64,000 nt of DNA from Hydrangea macrophylla (lineage: Eukaryota; Streptophyta; Magnoliopsida; Cornales; Hydrangeaceae): contig CM066993.1 of assembly GCA_033977485.1 (NCBI GenBank), positions 27,766,001-27,830,000 on the forward strand, in the 5' to 3' direction. The notes under the pieces were generated by a model. It ran no database searches, was not told the origin of the DNA, and saw only the letters and a list, made by a program, of their open reading frames with translations. Numbering within the stretch: the stretch's first letter is position 1; each line of letters starts with the position of its first letter. The position numbers were made by a program, and so were the translations under genes. Shown piece after piece: positions 23,596 to 35,910 of the stretch.

Positions 23596-26500
23596 ATCAC
23601 GAAGAACTGAAAGTGTTACGGAGTACCAGAACATCCATTTCGTCACGAAGAACCGAAAGGAGTCTTTACTCAAAGAATCACCTCTTCGTCACGAAGAACT
23701 GAAAGCGTTATAGAGTACAAGAACATCCATTTCGTCACGAAGAACCGAAAGGAGTCTTTACTCAAAGAATCACCGCTTCGTCACGAAGAACTGAAAGCGT
23801 TACGGAGTACAAGAACATCCATTTCGTCACGAAGAACAGAAAGGAGTCTTTACTCAAAGAATCACCGCTTCGTCACGAAGAACCGAAAGCGTTACGGAGT
23901 ATAAGAACATCCATTTTGTCACGAAGAACCGAAAGGAGTCTTTACTGAAAGAATCACCGCGCTTCGTCATGAAGAACCGAAAACGTTACGGAGTACAAGA
24001 ACATCCATTTCGTCACGAAGAACCGAAAGGAGTCTTTACTCAAAGAATCACCGCTTCGTCACGAAGAACCGAAAGCGTTACGGAGTACAAGAACATCCAT
24101 TTCGTCACGAAGAACCGAAAGGAGTTTTCACTCAAAAATCACCGCTTCGTCACAAAGAACCGAAAGCGTTACGGAGTACAAGAACATCCATTTCGTCACG
24201 AAGAATCGAAAGGAGTCTTTACTCAAAGAATCACCGCTTCGTCACGAAGAACCGAAAGCGTTACGGAGTACAAGAACATCCATTTCATCACGAAGAACCG
24301 AAAGGAGTCTTTACTCAAAGAATCACCGCTTCGTCACGAAGAACTGAAAGCGTTATAGAGTACAAGAACATCCATTTCGTCACGAAGAACCGAAAGCAGT
24401 CTTTACTCAAAGAATCACCGCTTCGTCACGAAGAACCGAATGCGTTACGGAGTACAAGAACATCCATTTCGTCACGAAGAACCGAAAGGAGTCTTTATTC
24501 AAAGAATCACCGCTTCGTCACGAAGAACCTAAAGCGTTACGGAGTACAAGAACATCCATTTCGTCGCGAAGAACCGAAAGGAGTCTTTACTCAAAGAATC
24601 ACCGCTTCGTCACGAAGAACCGAAAGCGTTACGGAGTATAAGAACATCCATTTTGTCACGAAGAACCGAAAGGAGTCTTTACTGAAAGAATCACCGCGCT
24701 TCGTCACGAAGAACCGAAAACATTACGGAGTACAAGAACATCCATTTCGTCACGAAGAACCGAAAGGAGTCTTTACTCAAAGAATCACCGCTTCGTCACG
24801 AAGAACCGAAAGCGTTACGGAGTACAAGAACATCCATTTCGTCACGAAGAACCGAAAGGAGTTTTCACTTAAAAATCACCGCTTCGTCACAAAGAACCGA
24901 AAGCGTTACGGAGTACAAGAACATCCATTTCGTCACGAAGAACCGAAAGGAGTCTTTACTCAAAGAATCACCGCTTCGTCACGAAGAACCGAAAGCGTTA
25001 CGGAGTACAAGAACATCCATTTCGTCACGAAGAACCGAAAGGAGTCTTTACTCAAAGAATCACCGCTTCGTCACGAAGAACTGAAAGCGTTACGGAGTAC
25101 AAGAACACCCATTTCGTCACGAAGAACCGAAAGGAGTCTTTACTCAAAGAATCACCGCTTCGTCACGAAGAACTGAAAGCGTTATAGAGTACAAGAACAT
25201 CCATTTCGTCACGAAGAACCGAAAGCAGTCTTTACTCAAAGAATCACCGCTTCGTCACGAAGAACCGAAAGCGTTACGGAGTACAAGAACATCTATTTCG
25301 TCACGAAGAACCGAAAGGAGTCTTTACTGAAAGAATCACCGCGCTTCGTCACGAAGAACCGAAAACATTACGGAGTACAAGAACATCCATTTCGTCACGA
25401 AGAACCGAAAGGAGTCTTTACTCAAAGAATCACCGCTTCGTCACGAAGAACCGAAAGCGTTACGGAGTACAAGAACATCCATTTCGTCACGAAGAACCGA
25501 AAGGAGTTTTCACTTAAAAATCACCGCTTCGTCACAAAGAACCGAAAGCGTTACGGAGTACAAGAACATCCATTTCGTCACGAAGAACCGAAAGGAGTCT
25601 TTACTCAAAGAATCACCGCTTCGTCACGAAGAACTGAAAGCGTTACGGAGTACAAGAACATCCATTTCGTCACGAAGAACCGAAAGGAGTCTTTACTCAA
25701 AGAATCACCGCTTCGTCACGAAGAACAGAAAGCGTTACGGAGTACAAGAACACCCATTTCGTCACGAAGAACCGAAAGGAGTCTTTACTCAAAGAATCAC
25801 CGCTTCGTCACGAAGAACTGAAAGCGTTATAGAGTACAAGAACATCCATTTCGTCACGAAGAACCGAAAGCAGTCTTTACTCAAAGAATCACCGCTTCGT
25901 CACGAAGAACCGAAAGCGTTACGGAGTACAAGAACATCTATTTCGTCACGAAGAACCGAAAGGAGTCTTTACTGAAAGAATCACCGCTTCATCACAAAGA
26001 ACTGAAAGTGTTACGGAGTACAAGAACATCCATTTCGTCACGAAGAACCGAAAGGAGTCTTTACTCAAAGAATCACCGCTTCGTCACGAAGAACTGAAAG
26101 CGTTATAGAGTACAAGAACATCCATTTCGTCACGAAGAACCGAAAGGAGTCTTTACTCAAAGAATCACCGCTTCGTCACGAAGAACTGAAAGCGTTACGG
26201 AGTACAAGAACATCCATTTCGTCACGAAGAACCGAAAGGAGTCTTTACTCAAAGAATCACCGCTTCGTCACGAAGAACCGAAAGCGTTACGGAGTATAAG
26301 AACATCCATTTTGTCACGAAGAACCGAAAGGAGTCTTTACTGAAAGAATCACCGCGCTTCGTCACGAAGAACCGAAAACGTTACGGAGTACAAGAACATC
26401 CATTTCGTCACGAAGAACCGAAAGGAGTCTTTACTCAAAGAATCACCGCTTCGTCACGAAGAACCGAAAGCGTTACGGAGTACAAGAACATCCATTTCGT

Positions 26501-27489
26501 CACGAAGAACCGAAAGGAGTTTTCACTCAAAAATCACCGCTTCGTCACAAAGAACCGAAAGCGTTACGGAGTACAAGAACATCCATTTCGTCACGAAGAA
26601 TCGAAAGGAGTCTTTACTCAAAGAATCACCGCTTCGTCACGAAGAACCGAAAGCGTTACGGAGTACAAGAACATCCATTTCATCACGAAGAACCGAAAGG
26701 AGTCTTTACTCAAAGAATCACCGCTTCGTCACGAAGAACTGAAAGCGTTACGGAGTACAAGAACATCCATTTCGTCACGAAGAACCGAAAGGAGTCTTTA
26801 CTCAAAGAATCACCGCTTCGTCACGAAGAACTGAAAGCGTTACGGAGTACAAGAACATCCATTTCGTCCCGAAGAACCGAAAGGAGTCTTTACTCAAAGA
26901 ATCACCGCTTCGTCACGAAGAACTGAAAGCGTTATAGAGTACAAGAACATCCATTTCGTCACGAAGAACCGAAAGCAGTCTTTACTCAAAGAATCACCGC
27001 TTCGTCACGAAGAACCGAAAGCGTTACGGAGTACAAGAACATCTATTTCGTCACGAAGAACCGAAAGGAGTCTTTACTGAAAGAATCACCGCTTCATCAC
27101 GAAGAACTGAAAGTGTTACGGAGTACCAGAACATCCATTTCGTCACGAAGAACCGAAAGGAGTCTTTACTCAAAGAATCACCTCTTCGTCACGAAGAACT
27201 GAAAGCGTTATAGAGTACAAGAACATCCATTTCGTCACGAAGAACCGAAAGGAGTCTTTACTCAAAGAATCACCGCTTCGTCACGAAGAACTGAAAGCGT
27301 TACGGAGTACAAGAACATCCATTTCGTCACGAAGAACCGAAAGGAGTCTTTACTCAAAGAATCACCGCTTCGTCACGAAGAACCGAAAGCGTTACGGAGT
27401 ATAAGAACATCCATTTTGTCACGAAGAACCGAAAGGAGTCTTTACTGAAAGAATCACCGCGCTTCGTCACGAAGAACCGAAAACGTTAC

Positions 27490-30200
27490 GGAGTACAAGA
27501 ACATCCATTTCGTCACGAAGAACCGAAAGGAGTCTTTACTCAAAGAATCACCGCTTCGTCACGAAGAACTGAAAGCGTTACGGAGTACAAGAACATCCAT
27601 TTCGTCCCGAAGAACCGAAAGGAGTCTTTACTCAAAGAATCACCGCTTCGTCACGAAGAACTGAAAGCGTTATAGAGTACAAGAACATCCATTTCGTCAC
27701 GAAGAACCGAAAGCAGTCTTTACTCAAAGAATCACCGCTTCGTCACGAAGAACCGAAAGCGTTACGGAGTACAAGAACATCTATTTCGTCACGAAGAACC
27801 GAAAGGAGTCTTTACTGAAAGAATCACCGCTTCATCACGAAGAACTGAAAGTGTTACGGAGTACCAGAACATCCATTTCGTCACGAAGAACCGAAAGGAG
27901 TCTTTACTCAAAGAATCACCTCTTCGTCACGAAGAACTGAAAGCGTTATAGAGTACAAGAACATCCATTTCGTCACGAAGAACCGAAAGGAGTCTTTACT
28001 CAAAGAATCACCGCTTCGTCACGAAGAACTGAAAGCGTTACGGAGTACAAGAACATCCATTTCGTCACGAAGAACCGAAAGGAGTCTTTACTCAAAGAAT
28101 CACCGCTTCGTCACGAAGAACCGAAAGCGTTACGGAGTATAAGAACATCCATTTTGTCACGAAGAACCGAAAGGAGTCTTTACTGAAAGAATCACCGCGC
28201 TTCGTCACGAAGAACCGAAAACGTTACGGAGTACAAGAACATCCATTTCGTCACGAAGAACCGAAAGGAGTCTTTACTCAAAGAATCACCGCTTCGTCAC
28301 GAAGAACCGAAAGCGTTACGGAGTACAAGAACATCCATTTCGTCACGAAGAACCGAAAGGAGTTTTCACTCAAAAATCACCGCTTCGTCACAAAGAACCG
28401 AAAGCGTTACGGAGTACAAGAACATCCATTTCGTCACGAAGAATCGAAAGGAGTCTTTACTCAAAGAATCACCGCTTCGTCACGAAGAACCGAAAGCGTT
28501 ACGGAGTACAAGAACATCCATTTCATCACGAAGAACCGAAAGGAGTCTTTACTCAAAGAATCACCGCTTCGTCACGAAGAACTGAAAGCGTTATAGAGTA
28601 CAAGAACATCCATTTCGTCACGAAGAACCGAAAGCAGTCTTTACTCAAAGAATCACCGCTTCGTCACGAAGAACCGAATGCGTTACGGAGTACAAGAACA
28701 TCCATTTCGTCACGAAGAACCGAAAGGAGTCTTTATTCAAAGAATCACCGCTTCGTCACGAAGAACCTAAAGCGTTACGGAGTACAAGAACATCCATTTC
28801 GTCGCGAAGAACCGAAAGGAGTCTTTACTCAAAGAATCACCGCTTCGTCACGAAGAACCGAAAGCGTTACGGAGTATAAGAACATCCATTTTGTCACGAA
28901 GAACCGAAAGGAGTCTTTACTGAAAGAATCACCGCGCTTCGTCACGAAGAACCGAAAACATTACGGAGTACAAGAACATCCATTTCGTCACGAAGAACCG
29001 AAAGGAGTCTTTACTCAAAGAATCACCGCTTCGTCACGAAGAACCGAAAGCGTTACGGAGTACAAGAACATCCATTTCGTCACGAAGAACCGAAAGGGGT
29101 TTTCACTTAAAAATCACCGCTTCGTCACAAAGAACCGAAAGCGTTACGGAGTACAAGAACATCCATTTCGTCACGAAGAACCGAAAGGAGTCTTTACTCA
29201 AAGAATCACCGCTTCGTCACGAAGAACCGAAAGCGTTACGGAGTACAAGAACATCCATTTCGTCACGAAGAACCGAAAGGAGTCTTTACTCAAAGAATCA
29301 CCGCTTCGTCACGAAGAACTGAAAGCGTTACGGAGTACAAGAACACCCATTTCGTCACGAAGAACCGAAAGGAGTCTTTACTCAAAGAATCACCGCTTCG
29401 TCACGAAGAACTGAAAGCGTTATAGAGTACAAGAACATCCATTTCGTCACGAAGAACCGAAAGCAGTCTTTACTCAAAGAATCACCGCTTCGTCACGAAG
29501 AACCGAAAGCGTTACGGAGTACAAGAACATCTATTTCGTCACGAAGAACCGAAAGGAGTCTTTACTGAAAGAATCACCGCGCTTCGTCACGAAGAACCGA
29601 AAACATTACGGAGTACAAGAACATCCATTTCGTCACGAAGAACCGAAAGGAGTCTTTACTCAAAGAATCACCGCTTCGTCACGAAGAACCGAAAGCGTTA
29701 CGGAGTACAAGAACATCCATTTCGTCACGAAGAACCGAAAGGAGTTTTCACTTAAAAATCACCGCTTCGTCACAAAGAACCGAAAGCGTTACGGAGTACA
29801 AGAACATCCATTTCGTCACGAAGAACCGAAAGGAGTCTTTACTCAAAGAATCACCGCTTCGTCACGAAGAACTGAAAGCGTTACGGAGTACAAGAACATC
29901 CATTTCGTCACGAAGAACCGAAAGGAGTCTTTACTCAAAGAATCACCGCTTCGTCACGAAGAACAGAAAGCGTTACGGAGTACAAGAACACCCATTTCGT
30001 CACGAAGAACCGAAAGGAGTCTTTACTCAAAGAATCACCGCTTCGTCACGAAGAACTGAAAGCGTTATAGAGTACAAGAACATCCATTTCGTCACGAAGA
30101 ACCGAAAGCAGTCTTTACTCAAAGAATCACCGCTTCGTCACGAAGAACCGAAAGCGTTACGGAGTACAAGAACATCTATTTCGTCACGAAGAACCGAAAG
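27490..30200 (+). repeat. 2.7-kb segment repeated 5710 bp downstream, copy 1
   Basis: The gtcccg monomer at 27604, the gtcgcg monomer at 28801 and the private gaaaggggttttcact at about 29.09 kb recur at 33314, 34511 and about 34.80 kb, all offset by 5710 bp. Beyond about 30.2 kb the copies differ: here a gcttcatc monomer follows. Confidence 0.85.
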
Positions 30201-31379
30201 GAGTCTTTACTGAAAGAATCACCGCTTCATCACGAAGAACTGAAAGTGTTACGGAGTACAAGAACATCCATTTCGTCACGAAGAACCGAAAGGAGTCTTT
30301 ACTCAAAGAATTACCGCTTCGTCACGAAGAACTGAAAGCGTTATAGAGTACAAGAACATCCATTTCGTCACGAAGAACCGAAAGGAGTCTTTACTCAAAG
30401 AATCACCGCTTCGTCACGAAGAACTGAAAGCGTTACGGAGTACAAGAACATCCATTTCGTCACGAAGAACCGAAAGGAGTCTTTACTCAAAGAATCACCG
30501 CTTCGTCACGAAGAACCGAAAGCGTTACGGAGTATAAGAACATCCATTTTGTCACGAAGAACCGAAAGGAGTCTTTACTGAAAGAATCACCGCGCTTCGT
30601 CACGAAGAACCGAAAACGTTACGGAGTACAAGAACATCCATTTCGTCACGAAGAACCGAAAGGAGTCTTTACTCAAAGAATCACCGCTTCGTCACGAAGA
30701 ACCGAAAGCGTTACGGAGTACAAGAACATCCATTTCGTCACGAAGAACCGAAAGGAGTTTTCACTCAAAAATCACCGCTTCGTCACAAAGAACCGAAAGC
30801 GTTACGGAGTACAAGAACATCCATTTCGTCACGAAGAATCGAAAGGAGTCTTTACTCAAAGAATCACCGCTTCGTCACGAAGAACCGAAAGCGTTACGGA
30901 GTACAAGAACATCCATTTCATCACGAAGAACCGAAAGGAGTCTTTACTCAAAGAATCACCGCTTCGTCACGAAGAACTGAAAGCGTTACGGAGTACAAGA
31001 ACATCCATTTCGTCACGAAGAACCGAAAGGAGTCTTTACTCAAAGAATCACCGCTTCGTCACGAAGAACTGAAAGCGTTACGGAGTACAAGAACATCCAT
31101 TTCGTCCCGAAGAACCGAAAGGAGTCTTTACTCAAAGAATCACCGCTTCGTCACGAAGAACTGAAAGCGTTATAGAGTACAAGAACATCCATTTCGTCAC
31201 GAAGAACCGAAAGCAGTCTTTACTCAAAGAATCACCGCTTCGTCACGAAGAACCGAATGCGTTACGGAGTACAAGAACATCCATTTCGTCACGAAGAACC
31301 GAAAGGAGTCTTTATTCAAAGAATCACCGCTTCGTCACGAAGAACCTAAAGCGTTACGGAGTACAAGAACATCCATTTC

Positions 31380-32668
31380 GTCGCGAAGAACCGAAAGGAG
31401 TCTTTACTCAAAGAATCACCGCTTCGTCACGAAGAACCGAAAGCGTTACGGAGTATAAGAACATCCATTTTGTCACGAAGAACCGAAAGGAGTCTTTACT
31501 GAAAGAATCACCGCGCTTCGTCACGAAGAACCGAAAACATTACGGAGTACAAGAACATCCATTTCGTCACGAAGAACCGAAAGGAGTCTTTACTCAAAGA
31601 ATCACCGCTTCGTCACGAAGAACCGAAAGCATTACGGAGTACAAGAACATCCATTTCGTCACGAAGAACCGAAAGGAGTTTTCACTTAAAAATCACCGCT
31701 TCGTCACAAAGAACCGAAAGCGTTACGGAGTACAAGAACATCCATTTCGTCACGAAGAACCGAAAGGAGTCTTTACTCAAAGAATCACCGCTTCGTCACG
31801 AAGAACCGAAAGCGTTACGGAGTACAAGAACATCCATTTCGTCACGAAGAACCGAAAGGAGTCTTTACTCAAAGAATCACCGCTTCGTCACGAAGAACTG
31901 AAAGCGTTACGGAGTACAAGAACACCCATTTCGTCACGAAGAACCGAAAGGAGTCTTTACTCAAAGAATCACCGCTTCGTCACGAAGAACTGAAAGCGTT
32001 ATAGAGTACAAGAACATCCATTTCGTCACGAAGAACCGAAAGCAGTCTTTACTCAAAGAATCACCGCTTCGTCACGAAGAACCGAAAGCGTTACGGAGTA
32101 CAAGAACATCTATTTCGTCACGAAGAACCGAAAGGAGTCTTTACTGAAAGAATCACCGCTTCATCACGAAGAACTGAAAGTGTTACGGAGTACAAGAACA
32201 TCCATTTCGTCACGAAGAACCGAAAGGAGTCTTTACTCAAAGAATCACCGCTTCGTCACGAAGAACTGAAAGCGTTACGGAGTACAAGAACATCCATTTC
32301 GTCACGAAGAACCGAAAGGAGTCTTTACTCAAAGAATCACCGCTTCGTCACGAAGAACTGAAAGCGTTACGGAGTACAAGAACATCCATTTCGTCCCGAA
32401 GAACCGAAAGGAGTCTTTACTCAAAGAATCACCGCTTCGTCACGAAGAACTGAAAGCGTTATAGAGTACAAGAACATCCATTTCGTCACGAAGAACCGAA
32501 AGCAGTCTTTACTCAAAGAATCACCGCTTCGTCACGAAGAACCGAATGCGTTACGGAGTACAAGAACATCCATTTCGTCACGAAGAACCGAAAGGAGTCT
32601 TTATTCAAAGAATCACCGCTTCGTCACGAAGAACCTAAAGCGTTACGGAGTACAAGAACATCCATTTC
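31380..32668 (+). repeat. Canonical 1289-bp HOR unit, second example
   Basis: This unit has the same 14-dimer order and length as the unit at 41325, including the agcatta B monomer near 31630. The next gtcgcg starts at 32669. Finding complete units 10 kb apart supports the 14-mer as the parent HOR of domain II. Confidence 0.85.
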
Positions 32669-33199
32669 GTCGCGAAGAACCGAAAGGAGTCTTTACTCAA
32701 AGAATCACCGCTTCGTCACGAAGAACCGAAAGCGTTACGGAGTATAAGAACATCCATTTTGTCACGAAGAACCGAAAGGAGTCTTTACTGAAAGAATCCC
32801 CGCGCTTCGTCACGAAGAACCGAAAACGTTACGGAGTACAAGAACATCCATTTCGTCACGAAGAACCGAAAGGAGTCTTTACTCAAAGAATCACCGCTTC
32901 GTCACGAAGAACCGAAAGCGTTACGGAGTACAAGAACATCCATTTCGTCACGAAGAACCGAAAGGAGTTTTCACTCAAAAATCACCGCTTCGTCACAAAG
33001 AACCGAAAGCGTTACGGAGTACAAGAACATCCATTTCGTCACGAAGAATCGAAAGGAGTCTTTACTCAAAGAATCACCGCTTCGTCACGAAGAACCGAAA
33101 GCGTTACGGAGTACAAGAACATCCATTTCATCACGAAGAACCGAAAGGAGTCTTTACTCAAAGAATCACCGCTTCGTCACGAAGAACTGAAAGCGTTAC

Positions 33200-35910
33200 G
33201 GAGTACAAGAACATCCATTTCGTCACGAAGAACCGAAAGGAGTCTTTACTCAAAGAATCACCGCTTCGTCACGAAGAACTGAAAGCGTTACGGAGTACAA
33301 GAACATCCATTTCGTCCCGAAGAACCGAAAGGAGTCTTTACTCAAAGAATCACCGCTTCGTCACGAAGAACTGAAAGCGTTATAGAGTACAAGAACATCC
33401 ATTTCGTCACGAAGAACCGAAAGCAGTCTTTACTCAAAGAATCACCGCTTCGTCACGAAGAACCGAAAGCGTTACGGAGTACAAGAACATCTATTTCGTC
33501 ACGAAGAACCGAAAGGAGTCTTTACTGAAAGAATCACCGCTTCATCACGAAGAACTGAAAGTGTTACGGAGTACCAGAACATCCATTTCGTCACGAAGAA
33601 CCGAAAGGAGTCTTTACTCAAAGAATCACCTCTTCGTCACGAAGAACTGAAAGCGTTATAGAGTACAAGAACATCCATTTCGTCACGAAGAACCGAAAGG
33701 AGTCTTTACTCAAAGAATCACCGCTTCGTCACGAAGAACTGAAAGCGTTACGGAGTACAAGAACATCCATTTCGTCACGAAGAACCGAAAGGAGTCTTTA
33801 CTCAAAGAATCACCGCTTCGTCACGAAGAACCGAAAGCGTTACGGAGTATAAGAACATCCATTTTGTCACGAAGAACCGAAAGGAGTCTTTACTGAAAGA
33901 ATCACCGCGCTTCGTCACGAAGAACCGAAAACGTTACGGAGTACAAGAACATCCATTTCGTCACGAAGAACCGAAAGGAGTCTTTACTCAAAGAATCACC
34001 GCTTCGTCACGAAGAACCGAAAGCGTTACGGAGTACAAGAACATCCATTTCGTCACGAAGAACCGAAAGGAGTTTTCACTCAAAAATCACCGCTTCGTCA
34101 CAAAGAACCGAAAGCGTTACGGAGTACAAGAACATCCATTTCGTCACGAAGAATCGAAAGGAGTCTTTACTCAAAGAATCACCGCTTCGTCACGAAGAAC
34201 CGAAAGCGTTACGGAGTACAAGAACATCCATTTCATCACGAAGAACCGAAAGGAGTCTTTACTCAAAGAATCACCGCTTCGTCACGAAGAACTGAAAGCG
34301 TTATAGAGTACAAGAACATCCATTTCGTCACGAAGAACCGAAAGCAGTCTTTACTCAAAGAATCACCGCTTCGTCACGAAGAACCGAATGCGTTACGGAG
34401 TACAAGAACATCCATTTCGTCACGAAGAACCGAAAGGAGTCTTTATTCAAAGAATCACCGCTTCGTCACGAAGAACCTAAAGCGTTACGGAGTACAAGAA
34501 CATCCATTTCGTCGCGAAGAACCGAAAGGAGTCTTTACTCAAAGAATCACCGCTTCGTCACGAAGAACCGAAAGCGTTACGGAGTATAAGAACATCCATT
34601 TTGTCACGAAGAACCGAAAGGAGTCTTTACTGAAAGAATCACCGCGCTTCGTCACGAAGAACCGAAAACATTACGGAGTACAAGAACATCCATTTCGTCA
34701 CGAAGAACCGAAAGGAGTCTTTACTCAAAGAATCACCGCTTCGTCACGAAGAACCGAAAGCGTTACGGAGTACAAGAACATCCATTTCGTCACGAAGAAC
34801 CGAAAGGGGTTTTCACTTAAAAATCACCGCTTCGTCACAAAGAACCGAAAGCGTTACGGAGTACAAGAACATCCATTTCGTCACGAAGAACCGAAAGGAG
34901 TCTTTACTCAAAGAATCACCGCTTCGTCACGAAGAACCGAAAGCGTTACGGAGTACAAGAACATCCATTTCGTCACGAAGAACCGAAAGGAGTCTTTACT
35001 CAAAGAATCACCGCTTCGTCACGAAGAACTGAAAGCGTTACGGAGTACAAGAACACCCATTTCGTCACGAAGAACCGAAAGGAGTCTTTACTCAAAGAAT
35101 CACCGCTTCGTCACGAAGAACTGAAAGCGTTATAGAGTACAAGAACATCCATTTCGTCACGAAGAACCGAAAGCAGTCTTTACTCAAAGAATCACCGCTT
35201 CGTCACGAAGAACCGAAAGCGTTACGGAGTACAAGAACATCTATTTCGTCACGAAGAACCGAAAGGAGTCTTTACTGAAAGAATCACCGCGCTTCGTCAC
35301 GAAGAACCGAAAACATTACGGAGTACAAGAACATCCATTTCGTCACGAAGAACCGAAAGGAGTCTTTACTCAAAGAATCACCGCTTCGTCACGAAGAACC
35401 GAAAGCGTTACGGAGTACAAGAACATCCATTTCGTCACGAAGAACCGAAAGGAGTTTTCACTTAAAAATCACCGCTTCGTCACAAAGAACCGAAAGCGTT
35501 ACGGAGTACAAGAACATCCATTTCGTCACGAAGAACCGAAAGGAGTCTTTACTCAAAGAATCACCGCTTCGTCACGAAGAACTGAAAGCGTTACGGAGTA
35601 CAAGAACATCCATTTCGTCACGAAGAACCGAAAGGAGTCTTTACTCAAAGAATCACCGCTTCGTCACGAAGAACAGAAAGCGTTACGGAGTACAAGAACA
35701 CCCATTTCGTCACGAAGAACCGAAAGGAGTCTTTACTCAAAGAATCACCGCTTCGTCACGAAGAACTGAAAGCGTTATAGAGTACAAGAACATCCATTTC
35801 GTCACGAAGAACCGAAAGCAGTCTTTACTCAAAGAATCACCGCTTCGTCACGAAGAACCGAAAGCGTTACGGAGTACAAGAACATCTATTTCGTCACGAA
35901 GAACCGAAAG
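33200..35910 (+). repeat. 2.7-kb segment, copy 2
   Basis: This is the downstream copy of the segment at 27.49 kb. It shares the rare ggggttttcact change. Its right edge jumps from a catctattt B monomer straight to an A monomer with gaattaccgc (35929), which in copy 1 lies one dimer further on (30311). A one-dimer loss at this point is the simplest reading. Confidence 0.82.

Larger units (their letters stand above)
18222..27560 (+). repeat. Tandem duplication of about 9.3 kb, copy 2
   Basis: This carries the same series of markers as copy 1: gtcgcg at 18577, 21801 and 24563 against 9276, 12222 and 14984, plus the amplification blocks at 19084 and 22308. Substitutions between the copies look sparse, for example aactg against aaccg near 17430 and 27010. 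The match ends near 27.56 kb, where a gtcccg dimer replaces the 45-bp A dimer. Confidence 0.85.

Noticed and set aside
8768..27560. Treating the large duplications purely as assembly errors
   Set aside because: The copies carry private differences (for example the 278-bp extra repeat near 20.9 kb and scattered substitutions), which argues against simple duplication by the assembler. It cannot be excluded without reads.
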